Both the position numbers and the translations under genes were made by a program. 64,000 bases of DNA from Bacillota bacterium (GTDB lineage Bacteria > Bacillota > Clostridia > Oscillospirales > Ruminococcaceae). This document shows, piece after piece, positions 57,146 through 64,000 of the stretch (position 1 is the stretch's first letter; every line of letters starts with the position of its first letter). The notes beneath the pieces are model-generated. The model had not been told where the DNA came from, searched no databases, and was given only the letters and a program-made list of their open reading frames with translations. The DNA lies in assembly GCA_023412215.1 (NCBI GenBank), contig JAEYNX010000025.1, positions 62,001-126,000 on the forward strand, written 5' to 3'.

Positions 57146-57737
57146 AATATTATCTGTATCCAAGCCCATTCTGTTCAACACCGAAATGGTACGGGCTATT
57201 TTGGACGGCAGAAAGACGGTTACGCGTAGGATTGCAAAGTTTTTAGGGAACAGAAACCCGAATTGGACAGGATATGTAAAAGACGGAAACCAATTATACA
57301 ACGGGACAAACGAACCGTGTTTGAAGAATCCGGCGTACCAAAAAGGCGAATATATGTATGTGAGAGAAACGTGGACGCATCTTGGAACAGACGAACAAAA
57401 CAACCCTTACTTAGCGTACAAGGCAAGGGCTCCGCATTTACAAGACAACATGTACATCAAATGGCATCCATCAATACACATGCCCAAAGAAGCCGCACGT
57501 ATATTACTGCGCGTTACCGATGTGCGGGTGGAGAGGCTACAGGATATAACGGAAGAACAGGCTGTAAAAGAAGGGGCCATGTATCTTCCGATTAACGACT
57601 ATGAATATGCACCTGCTGTATTTAATTTTGCTTATATTTGGAACAGCACCATAATGTCCGCAGACTTAGTTAAATACGGATGGGATGCCAACCCATGGGT
57701 GTGGGTGTATGAGTTTGAAAGGGTGATGCCGGATTAA
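57132..57737 (+). CDS. Hypothetical phage protein with PUA/ASCH-like features
   Basis: A 201-residue protein. It has FNTEMVRAILDGRKTVTRRI near the start, YMYVRETW in the middle, then ILLRVTDVRVERLQDITEEQ and NPWVWVYEFERV at the end. This pattern is common in phage proteins with an ASCH/PUA-like fold, which may bind nucleic acid or modified bases. GAGG lies 9 bases from ATG 57132. Confidence 0.7.
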   Translation: MTRNEILSVSKPILFNTEMVRAILDGRKTVTRRIAKFLGNRNPNWTGYVKDGNQLYNGTNEPCLKNPAYQKGEYMYVRETWTHLGTDEQNNPYLAYKARAPHLQDNMYIKWHPSIHMPKEAARILLRVTDVRVERLQDITEEQAVKEGAMYLPINDYEYAPAVFNFAYIWNSTIMSADLVKYGWDANPWVWVYEFERVMPD

Positions 57738-57795
57738 CTGGACAGAGGAAGAATACCAAGCGTATCAGAAGCGCGCTGGAAGACCCGTAGAGGCA

Positions 57796-58221
57796 GTGAA
57801 ACTTAAAACGTCAAAGTACCACGCCAAACGTACAAACGGTCACGCAAGCAAGCACGAGGACGATGTGGCAGCAGAATTACACATGAAACACAGCACAAGC
57901 GCAAAGTATAACAACATAAAAGTCCAAATTGATGAATTCGTGTTTGATAGCCAGAAAGAGGCAAAAAGATATACGGAACTCAATCTTCTCCAGCGAGCAG
58001 GAAAAATATCCGAACTGCAATTACAAGTTAGGTTTGAGATTATTCCGAAGCAGGAAGAAGAACGTGCGTGCTATTATGTTGCAGATTTTGTATATGTTGA
58101 AAACGGTAAAAAAATAGCCGAAGATGTTAAGTCTTCAGCTACTAAAACAGCGGCATACATTATCAAGAAAAAATTATTTAAGAAAATATATAAAGAATAC
58201 GAGTTCAGAGAAATCAATTAG
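57796..58221 (+). CDS. DUF1064-domain protein (nuclease-like)
   Basis: A 141-residue (GTG start) DUF1064 protein. SAKYNNIKVQIDEFVFDSQK, then EAKRYTELNLLQRAGKISEL and YYVADFVYVENGKKIAEDVK, form a PD-(D/E)xK-like core. These may act as recombination or resolvase nucleases in phage. The frame stays open for 21 more codons upstream to an ATT at 57733, encoding NWTEEEYQAYQKRAGRPVEA, which looks like the normal N-terminus. Either ATT is the start, or ATG mutated to ATT. Confidence 0.72.
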   Translation: MKLKTSKYHAKRTNGHASKHEDDVAAELHMKHSTSAKYNNIKVQIDEFVFDSQKEAKRYTELNLLQRAGKISELQLQVRFEIIPKQEEERACYYVADFVYVENGKKIAEDVKSSATKTAAYIIKKKLFKKIYKEYEFREIN

Positions 58222-58834
58222 TCCTATCAATTTCTTCAAAAAAATTCTTGCCAAGAGCCTTTTCAATGTTTCTGTGTAACCGCGAGTGTTCTCCTCTTTG
58301 TAACAATTGCAAGTTTTCGATTCTATTATCGTCCTTGATGCCGTTAATGTGGTGAACAACCTCGTCGCAGCTTAATTTTCTTCCGATATAGTCTTACATA
58401 ATTTTGACGTGCTCCTTAATGTGGATGTTTCCGTCAATGTATAAAACTTTATATCCGTTTTCATACCAAAAGCCGTTTTTCTTTACTAATCCGCTAGATT
58501 TTCTATATTCTGACACGCACTCTCTGCTGCAAAACTTATTTCGAGTAGTTTCAAATTGTTTGCCACAATTTTTACACACCACCATCTCTCTTTTTCTCTC
58601 TGCAATCCCCATGCACTTGCGCGAACAATATTTAACTGTTTTTCTAACGCGCAAAACACTTTCTAACAATTTAAATTCTTTTCCACAAACACGGCAAACC
58701 AAAGTTTTGTAATTTCCAACATGCTTATCGCGCGAATATGAGTTTGCGCATTTATGGCTACAATACTCTTTAATTTGGCTTTTGTACTTTACCTGCTTTT
58801 CGGTTCCACAAACCTTGCACCTATATGATACCAT
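58214..58834 (-). pseudogene. HNH endonuclease with zinc ribbons, in-frame stop
   Basis: The frame opens MVSYRCKVCGTEKQVKYKSQ and has three further CxxC/CxxxC ribbons (YCSHKC, CRVCGKEF, CKNCGKQFE, FCSREC). After HIKEHVKIM it meets TAA at 58394-58396. The same frame continues DYIGRKLSCDEVVHHINGIK and DDNRIENLQLLQRGEHSR, the catalytic HNH core, to TGA at 58214. One nonsense change (perhaps GAA to TAA) splits an otherwise normal homing-type endonuclease. It lies antisense to the surrounding phage genes, as free-standing HNH genes often do. Confidence 0.75.
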
Positions 58835-58928
58835 AGCAACCTACTTTCTAGTTTTTTTATTTTTATTATACCACTTTATGAATAACAAAACAAGCGAATA
58901 TAACATCAAAAGGAAGTGATAAGAGGAT

Positions 58929-58991
58929 GTGTATAAAATAAAAAAGAAGCAGCTGAAAGAAATTTGGGGTAACGATATTATGGAGGTGTAA
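58929..58991 (+). CDS. Possible 20-residue peptide
   Basis: GTG 58929 after AAGAGGA opens MYKIKKKQLKEIWGNDIMEV. Its end overlaps the ribosome site of the next gene. It may be a leader peptide for coupling. Confidence 0.3.
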   Translation: MYKIKKKQLKEIWGNDIMEV

Positions 58992-58992
58992 C

Positions 58993-59304
58993 ATGTCTCA
59001 GCACGATACTTTAGGCGAATTTATGGACATTACAAAAGGAATATCACTTGACCGCCTGCAAGAGATTTGCGATGCGGAACGGGATAATAGGTGCGTGGTG
59101 CTGCCGTGCAAGGTTTCGTGTCTTGTTTCATGGATGGAAGAAGTCGAACATTTAACTGGTGATGACGCCGAAAATTATACTACAGGGTACAGGAACGGAC
59201 ATAACAACGGTCGTGCTTCGTTGATACGGTTTCTATTGCAAATTTCTGATGGAACCTGCGAAGCCGCAGAACAGGCGTTGAAGGAGCGTGAACAGAATGT
59301 TTGA
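58993..59304 (+). CDS. Hypothetical prophage protein
   Basis: A 103-residue acidic protein (ISLDRLQEICDAERDNRCVV; GYRNGHNNGRASLIRFLLQI). No signature. GGAGGTG lies 6 bases from the ATG. Its end overlaps the next gene by 8 bases. Confidence 0.65.
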   Translation: MSQHDTLGEFMDITKGISLDRLQEICDAERDNRCVVLPCKVSCLVSWMEEVEHLTGDDAENYTTGYRNGHNNGRASLIRFLLQISDGTCEAAEQALKEREQNV

Positions 59305-59458
59305 ATGGCTTACAGCGATATCATTGTTGATTGCATTTATCATCGGTTTCTGCCTTGGTTCAAAAGACTATCAAGACGAAAACAAGCGCCTTGAAGAAGA
59401 GCTGGCAAAGAGGGACGAAATTATTCATTCGATAATCAGAAAGGATTCTAGGGTATGA
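59297..59458 (+). CDS. Single-pass membrane/coiled-coil small protein
   Basis: A 53-residue protein. An N-terminal transmembrane helix (WLTAISLLIAFIIGFCLG) is followed by a charged coiled-coil-like region (DENKRLEEELAKRDEIIHSI). ATG 59297 overlaps the upstream gene, and its stop overlaps the next start by ATGA. No family known. Confidence 0.6.
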   Translation: MFEWLTAISLLIAFIIGFCLGSKDYQDENKRLEEELAKRDEIIHSIIRKDSRV

Positions 59459-59931
59459 AAATTGAAACAGCGGACGGAATAAAAGAGGTAACACAGTTTG
59501 TCTGCGGGGATAAAATTTATCCTGCCGAAAGCAAAGAAGCGGTTGAGACTGAAAAATATAAAAAGGCGTGGGTTCCAAATCACAGCGATAAATATTATTG
59601 TGTTCAGTGTGGAGGTAATGTAGGAGCATATTTAGGCGCTGGAAATGGAGAGATAATGTTCGGGAACACATTTCAAACAGAAGAACAGGCGCAACGTCGC
59701 ACAAAGTACATTGGAGCACTTAACCGTGTGCTTAATGTGATTGAGGAAAACGGGCAGTTATGCGAATATGGACATAATGGGGCAAGTATATTTTATCACG
59801 ATAAAATGCATATAAGACAATGTAACAAATATTACATAGGAGATATTATTGTAAAAGACGAAGATTTTGCTAAATGGATTATTGAAAACTACGCCGACGA
59901 CCTTAAAATTCTCGCGGGGGTGACCGAGTGA
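59455..59931 (+). CDS. Hypothetical prophage protein
   Basis: A 158-residue protein. It has a YYCVQCGGNVGAYLG segment with a CxxC pair and a C-terminal helix (FAKWIIENYADDLKILAGVT). No recognised domain. Coupled to the upstream small membrane gene by ATGA. Confidence 0.65.
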   Translation: MKIETADGIKEVTQFVCGDKIYPAESKEAVETEKYKKAWVPNHSDKYYCVQCGGNVGAYLGAGNGEIMFGNTFQTEEQAQRRTKYIGALNRVLNVIEENGQLCEYGHNGASIFYHDKMHIRQCNKYYIGDIIVKDEDFAKWIIENYADDLKILAGVTE

Positions 59932-60338
59932 TAACCTACCGTAAAGACTATTGCATAGCCAATGGTTGCGTATGGAAAGATCAAAACGGGTTATGCTCTC
60001 GGTTAAGCTGCAAAAATAGAATCGTCCGCGTTGAAACCATTAGGGAGCATATCATTTTCGACGCGGCGAACGGGGTTAAGAAGCTGAAAAAAGTTCTTGA
60101 CGCGAAACGAGACCACAGCAGGGTGCCTAATCCAAACAAAATAAACCATGCTACATTCCCTAAAAAGCCGGTGATTGGAATTGATAAAAAAGGGAAAAGG
60201 CAACGGTATGAATCAATAAACGATGCCGCAAGGGCTGTTGGTGCAAACCACGAAAACATTATACAGGCCATAAATCGGAATGGATATAGCCACGATATAA
60301 AGTGGATGTACGCGGACAAGCCCGTACATAGCAGCTAA
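59928..60338 (+). CDS. NUMOD1-like DNA-binding protein
   Basis: A 136-residue protein. The N-terminal part has cysteines (CIANGCVWKDQNGLCSRLSC). The C-terminal 55 residues read KKPVIGIDKKGKRQRYESIN and DAARAVGANHENIIQAINRN, a NUMOD1-type helix found beside homing endonucleases. No nuclease domain is attached. It may be a remnant or a stand-alone regulator. The start is GTG 59928, overlapping the preceding stop. Confidence 0.68.
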   Translation: MITYRKDYCIANGCVWKDQNGLCSRLSCKNRIVRVETIREHIIFDAANGVKKLKKVLDAKRDHSRVPNPNKINHATFPKKPVIGIDKKGKRQRYESINDAARAVGANHENIIQAINRNGYSHDIKWMYADKPVHSS

Positions 60339-60342
60339 AAGA

Positions 60343-60372
60343 AAACAGCCCGTAACAGGGCTGTTTCTTATT
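60343..60372 (+). terminator. Terminator of the rightward prophage operon
   Basis: AAACAGCCC (60343-60351) and GGGCTGTTT (60358-60366) form a perfect 9-bp stem followed by CTTATT. It ends the rightward early transcript just after the NUMOD1-like gene. Confidence 0.7.
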
Positions 60373-60421
60373 GCTTTTTTAAGTTTGTGGTGTATAATTG
60401 TGGCAAAGGGGGGAAACAAAA

Positions 60422-60838
60422 ATGTCGAACAGATGGTATAAATTTTATTACATGGCTGTTTTACCATTGTTTCTATTTTCTGAAATAGGATCTTTGCTAA
60501 AACTGGTGATTACGTATAATTATAATTTGATCAATTTTGCGCTATTTTTTTTAAACTATACTTTAATTGTATTATTTCTTGCTCTCAAAATTACCTTGAC
60601 CATTTATTCTATGATTATGCTGAGAAAAAACAGAGGGTATAAAGAAAACATGTTATTGATTTGGATTCAGGCATTCCCGTCTTTTGCCTTTCAAATTAGT
60701 GAGTTTACAACCTATTATTTATTGCTGATTTCAATTGTAATGGCAATTATAACTTCGCTAATTTATTCTATCCCAAACTTTATTTATTTCAAAAAAAGAA
60801 AATTTATGTTTACGCAAGAAATAACCCGTTCTATTTGA
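60422..60838 (+). CDS. Four-helix membrane protein, separately transcribed
   Basis: A 138-residue protein with four hydrophobic segments (YYMAVLPLFLFSEIGSLLKL; LINFALFFLNYTLIVLFLAL; ENMLLIWIQAFPSFAF; YYLLLISIVMAIITSLIYSI). A terminator separates it from the operon upstream, and TTGCTT-16-TATAAT (60371-60398) could be its own promoter. A GGGGGG run precedes ATG 60422. Its end overlaps the convergent giant gene by 8 bases. This isolated layout suggests an accessory (moron) gene, possibly acting at the host membrane. No family is recognised. Confidence 0.6.
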   Translation: MSNRWYKFYYMAVLPLFLFSEIGSLLKLVITYNYNLINFALFFLNYTLIVLFLALKITLTIYSMIMLRKNRGYKENMLLIWIQAFPSFAFQISEFTTYYLLLISIVMAIITSLIYSIPNFIYFKKRKFMFTQEITRSI

Positions 60839-63800
60839 ACGGGTTATTCTTCCACTTTGCATTTTGAAGTGCCCATAAATAGGCCTTTTGAGAAGTAGAA
60901 AAATCGGTTTTATTTAATGTGGACTGAGTTTCTTTTTGTGTTGGGCTAGAAGGTAAATATTGCTGATATAAAAGATATTCAGAAATATCAATACCTTTTT
61001 GCTCCGCAGCCCTTGCTTTTGCTAACCATCCATCTGGCTCATAATCGCTTACGGATTCCTTTGCTTTTGCAGTGGAATATTCGTAGGCTTTTTTAATTAC
61101 GTCTGCTTTGTCTGCGTCAGGAAGGTTTTTATAATCAGAATTTTTAATCATGTCAAGCAAATATGCATAAGCGTTCTGACCTTTATCTTCCGCGAATTCA
61201 GTGTATTCTTCTGCGGTTAAATCTTTGCGAATTCCATTAACCGTAAAGTATTTTGGAGCATAAGAAGGAAGAACACCTGCGTCGCTAGTAGACTTATAAA
61301 TCCTATCTACCTCTTTATCAACAGGTGTTGATTTGTTTGGCTCTAAGTATCCGGGGCTGATGAAGTTTTCTGCGATTCTACCTGCGACGTTTGTGTTAAC
61401 GTCCTTTCTTCCCCACTGATCTATTTTTGGCTGCAATATTTGACTCGCAAAAGGAATTTTAGCTAAATTTCTTTGAATTGGATATTGCGTAAACTGGGGA
61501 AGTTGAGAATTTTTGTCTGTGTATGTAGTGCGACGAGTATCATCAATAGTGCGTGCTATTTGTCCTGCTAATGTTGGTACTGCTTGACCAGCATAACCAA
61601 TAATTGAATTTGTGATTATGTCTCCAACTGGATTTTCTGAATATCTAGCGGTTTTTATAGCATCGTTTACACCTTGCATCATAGATAATTCAAATACCGG
61701 GCTTATAAGTCTTTGTATCCCATCTAGGATAGTGGAAAAAGACATATTGTCTTGTTGTGCTGCATTGTAAAGTTCAACACCGACAAAAAGTGGCAACGCA
61801 ATAGGTGCCATCCAGTCTATTGTGTAAGAATAGTCACCTATGTTAAGCGCGTAATTTTGTTCTCCTTGTAATGTATTAAATTGGTTTTCCTTATCATTGT
61901 CAGATTTACCGGCAGAAATAAGGCCCATAGATGCCAGCCACGCGCCAAGTGCCATTATTCCAGAACCAGTTAGCCCTCTTGCTAGCATATCTATTGCTTC
62001 TGCTGCGTTTTTTGTTTTTTTAACTTGTGTTAACCCCGAAACGCCTCTGATTAAGCCTATAGGGCTATATTCTAATGCACCGCGTTTAAGTATGTTTATT
62101 GGTGTTTTTTTAAACGGAATTATACCTTCAAAGGCCATACCGGAGGCCTTAACAAGAGGATTTTTGCTCCCAGTTAGTTTTTTTGAAAGTGAGTTAAGCG
62201 CATCGGCGAATTCGCTAGCGTCTCTATACGTTGCCTTTAAAGCTTCATCAGATGCATAGTGACGAATAGATTCTAACGCTTCGGTTGCAGCCTTAGTATT
62301 AGATTTTAAAAATTCTGGCGTGTACCCCCTAGCCTTTGCGGCCTGAGAAAAACTGTCAGTATAAGCCAAACGCATAAAAAACAGATCGGCCTTGTCAAGC
62401 CATTTCATGTTTAGCTTTCTGAGTTTTTCCAGCCAACGTGTTTTAAATATAGTTCTCATTTCTTGAATTTTATCCGAAGGATTGTATTTACCGGTGCCAG
62501 AAAGAATGTCGCTTACTTCTCCAAAATCAGATTTAGAAAACTGAATTAAGGGCTTATCTTTTGGAGTAAGAATTGCTTTGGTTCTATCCTGTATCGGTAA
62601 TGTTTTTATCGGTATTGTTTTTTCAATTCCTGCTCCAATTAGATTTTTAAACTTTCTAGCAGGAACAAACACGGCATTACCTATAAAGTTTCTGATATGG
62701 GTTTTGGGATTTCCAAGCATAGCAAAATAACGCCAAGCATTCCATTTGTCTTGCCATGACGCAGGTATTTGGTCTGCAACTTCTTGAAAAATCTTGTCCA
62801 TTGCGTTTTCTACGCCTTTTTTATCTTTTGCGGCCAGCAGTTCCTTTACAGCGGGAGAATCGTTGTTCAGAACAATTTTGGTTTGTCCAAGTCTTGTACT
62901 AAGTTCTTTGTTAAGCTTATCCACATACTTTTGAACACCTACCAGCTGCCCGGCGGGCGTCATTTTTTTAAGCATACGCATTGCTTGAATGTTTTGGCCT
63001 GATCTTGTGCCCTCTACGGAAAGTTCAGCTACAAGGTTAACGACAGAATCAACGTCGCCTGCATCTGCGGCTCGTTTAAGCAGTGTTTCGCCTAAAGCAA
63101 TATCATTCTTTGTTGCAACCTTTGAACCGTTTACAACGGCTTTCCATTGGCTATACGCGTTATCAAGGCCATTGTCTAAAATAACTTTGCTTGCATGTGC
63201 TTGCGCGTCAACGTCTTTTATGGGAGTGTAAGAGAACGTTCCATTGACAATTTCGTCTTTGATTACTTTTGCGGCATCGTCGCTTACTGCATCAGATTCA
63301 AGCGCAGTACGAACAAACCGAGACGTTTTACCGTACTCAGTTGCTTTAGGCACTTTAATATCACGAGAACGCGGAGGCTCACCCTGAGGTAACGCGCCGT
63401 ACTGTTTAATAAGCTGATCTATGGTAGGCTTATCTGCTGCCTGAGCTGCACCTACTGTGTTTTTAGCGAACAAATTCGGATTGTAGTCTGGTAATCTCGG
63501 CGTAACTTTCACGGGGCGCACAACGCTTGTGTTGGCGTTTTTAAGAGCCTCAGGAACGTTTTCAGGTAATTTTGGTAACTCTACATTTAAAACGGGTTTG
63601 GCGATTGTAGAAGGTTCTAGCGCGTTTGCAGAAGGAATTGCATCCGGAAGTTTAGGAACACGTACGGCGTTTTTTGCTAAATTATTCTGCGTGTTTTTTG
63701 CTAATGCGGCCGCGTAGTTTGCACTACCTGGAACCGTGGCGTTTAATCCTTTTGCAATGTCGTCATACATGCCAAAAGGCAATAGGTTTGTGGGGTCTGA

Positions 63801-64000
63801 TAAAGTATTTCCAGCAAAAGATACAGCAGAACCTAGGGCGGGGTTAACGTCCGTTGCATAGTCAGAAAGACTTTTACCAGCGATCTCGCGTCCTAAATCA
63901 TCCCAATCCATGTTTTGAACATACTGCCTTGGTACCACTTTGCCAAAATCAAGCGATTTATTTTCAACCATCTGTTTTATTGGGCTAGCAATTTCAGCAA
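60831..64000 (-). CDS. Giant phage protein with polyvalent-protein-like domains (5' end outside window)
   Basis: At least 1,046 residues from an in-frame ATG at 63971. The frame stays open to the window edge (AEIASPIKQ before that ATG), so the true start is probably outside. The N-terminal third is Pro/Ala/Asn/Lys-rich and disordered. The middle has WNAWRYFAMLGNPKTHIRNF, seen in phage polyvalent proteins. Several hydrophobic stretches near 670-740 (SGIMALGAWLASMGLISAGK) suggest membrane contact. Such proteins may be injected with phage DNA. It is transcribed leftward, opposite to the early genes. Confidence 0.7.
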   Translation of the reverse strand, partial: AEIASPIKQMVENKSLDFGKVVPRQYVQNMDWDDLGREIAGKSLSDYATDVNPALGSAVSFAGNTLSDPTNLLPFGMYDDIAKGLNATVPGSANYAAALAKNTQNNLAKNAVRVPKLPDAIPSANALEPSTIAKPVLNVELPKLPENVPEALKNANTSVVRPVKVTPRLPDYNPNLFAKNTVGAAQAADKPTIDQLIKQYGALPQGEPPRSRDIKVPKATEYGKTSRFVRTALESDAVSDDAAKVIKDEIVNGTFSYTPIKDVDAQAHASKVILDNGLDNAYSQWKAVVNGSKVATKNDIALGETLLKRAADAGDVDSVVNLVAELSVEGTRSGQNIQAMRMLKKMTPAGQLVGVQKYVDKLNKELSTRLGQTKIVLNNDSPAVKELLAAKDKKGVENAMDKIFQEVADQIPASWQDKWNAWRYFAMLGNPKTHIRNFIGNAVFVPARKFKNLIGAGIEKTIPIKTLPIQDRTKAILTPKDKPLIQFSKSDFGEVSDILSGTGKYNPSDKIQEMRTIFKTRWLEKLRKLNMKWLDKADLFFMRLAYTDSFSQAAKARGYTPEFLKSNTKAATEALESIRHYASDEALKATYRDASEFADALNSLSKKLTGSKNPLVKASGMAFEGIIPFKKTPINILKRGALEYSPIGLIRGVSGLTQVKKTKNAAEAIDMLARGLTGSGIMALGAWLASMGLISAGKSDNDKENQFNTLQGEQNYALNIGDYSYTIDWMAPIALPLFVGVELYNAAQQDNMSFSTILDGIQRLISPVFELSMMQGVNDAIKTARYSENPVGDIITNSIIGYAGQAVPTLAGQIARTIDDTRRTTYTDKNSQLPQFTQYPIQRNLAKIPFASQILQPKIDQWGRKDVNTNVAGRIAENFISPGYLEPNKSTPVDKEVDRIYKSTSDAGVLPSYAPKYFTVNGIRKDLTAEEYTEFAEDKGQNAYAYLLDMIKNSDYKNLPDADKADVIKKAYEYSTAKAKESVSDYEPDGWLAKARAAEQKGIDISEYLLYQQYLPSSPTQKETQSTLNKTDFSTSQKAYLWALQNAKWKNNPFK

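Larger units (their letters stand above)
44534..64000. mobile_element. Prophage integrated at tRNA-Ser(GGA), left part
   Basis: Everything from the 3' end of tRNA-Ser to the right edge is phage-like: tyrosine integrase, repressor with two operators, antirepressors, ERF annealing protein, SSB, helicase loaders, nucleotide and DNA modification genes and dense coupled small ORFs. A+T content is higher than in the flanking chromosome. The element extends past the window. The right attachment site, terminase, capsid, tail and lysis genes are not seen, so its completeness cannot be judged. Several genes carry frameshifts or stops, which suggests partial decay. Confidence 0.9.

Overview
The window looks like the chromosome of an anaerobic, endospore-forming member of the Clostridia, probably an Oscillospirales/Ruminococcaceae-type lineage. 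The evidence is a spoIIGA-sigE sporulation locus, a gamma-SASP-like repeat protein, an Ech-type energy-converting [NiFe] hydrogenase, a T-box leader, a 2-hydroxyacyl-CoA dehydratase-type gene pair and an FNR-like nitrosative/oxygen-stress regulon. The species is not identified. From 44.5 kb to the right edge the sequence is an integrated prophage with smaller genes, lower G+C, coupled reading frames and phage-type products.

Layout. 0-3.6 kb: end of a dehydratase-activase-like gene, a 2-hydroxyacyl-CoA dehydratase-like protein, a CmpB-type membrane protein and an Mrp/NBP35 Fe-S carrier ATPase. 3.6-9.3 kb: AraC regulator, tRNA-Ala(GGC), and a TetR-controlled FtsX-type ABC exporter with a perfect 18-bp operator palindrome, then an XRE regulator. 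The 614 bases between the AraC gene and the permease hold only the tRNA, its terminator and a decayed coding scrap. 9.4-14.5 kb: a stress module (ferredoxin, cupin, DUF438 hemerythrin/PAS protein, frameshifted DUF1858 protein, di-iron repair protein Ric), an FNR-type regulator and a flavodiiron protein. Two promoters here carry near-identical FNR boxes at identical class II spacing. 14.6-22.3 kb: MATE transporter, O-antigen-ligase-like protein, HD protein, TcdA, a secreted Ntn-hydrolase, a 164-bp MITE-like element, and a glycolipid glycosyltransferase next to a PlsY-like acyltransferase. 22.4-25 kb: Asn-rich small protein, DUF4430 lipoprotein, sigE and spoIIGA. 25.2-28 kb: an acyl-CoA ligase and XRE-cupin regulator behind a complete T-box leader whose best specifier is AUC (Ile). 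28-39.1 kb: methyltransferase, then hypE-D-C-F-A and echF-E-D-C-B-A, read leftward from one promoter. 39.2-41 kb: glnB and amt behind a strong leader terminator. 41.2-44.5 kb: DUF2156 and GNAT proteins, a ProC/GGDEF hybrid remnant, a SASP-like protein and tRNA-Ser(GGA).

The prophage begins at the 3' end of tRNA-Ser(GGA). It has an integrase, an SOS-box-controlled membrane zinc-ribbon protein, a repressor with two operators, antirepressor and nuclease genes, recombination and replication genes (ERF, SSB, DnaD-like and DnaC-like loaders), nucleotide and DNA modification genes, many very small coupled genes, and at the right edge a leftward-transcribed giant protein of more than 1,046 residues that runs out of the window. 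The right attachment site, packaging and lysis genes are not in the window. Several genes carry single lesions: DUF1858 -1, Dam methylase +1, HNH nonsense, ProC/GGDEF fusion.

The observations most worth following are the T-box on an acyl-CoA ligase locus, the paired class II FNR promoters, the amt leader terminator, the phage octapeptide-repeat protein with 12 exact 24-bp units, the Lar zinc ribbon fused to a cytosine methyltransferase tail with methylase-like sequence in two frames, and the SOS-box membrane protein.
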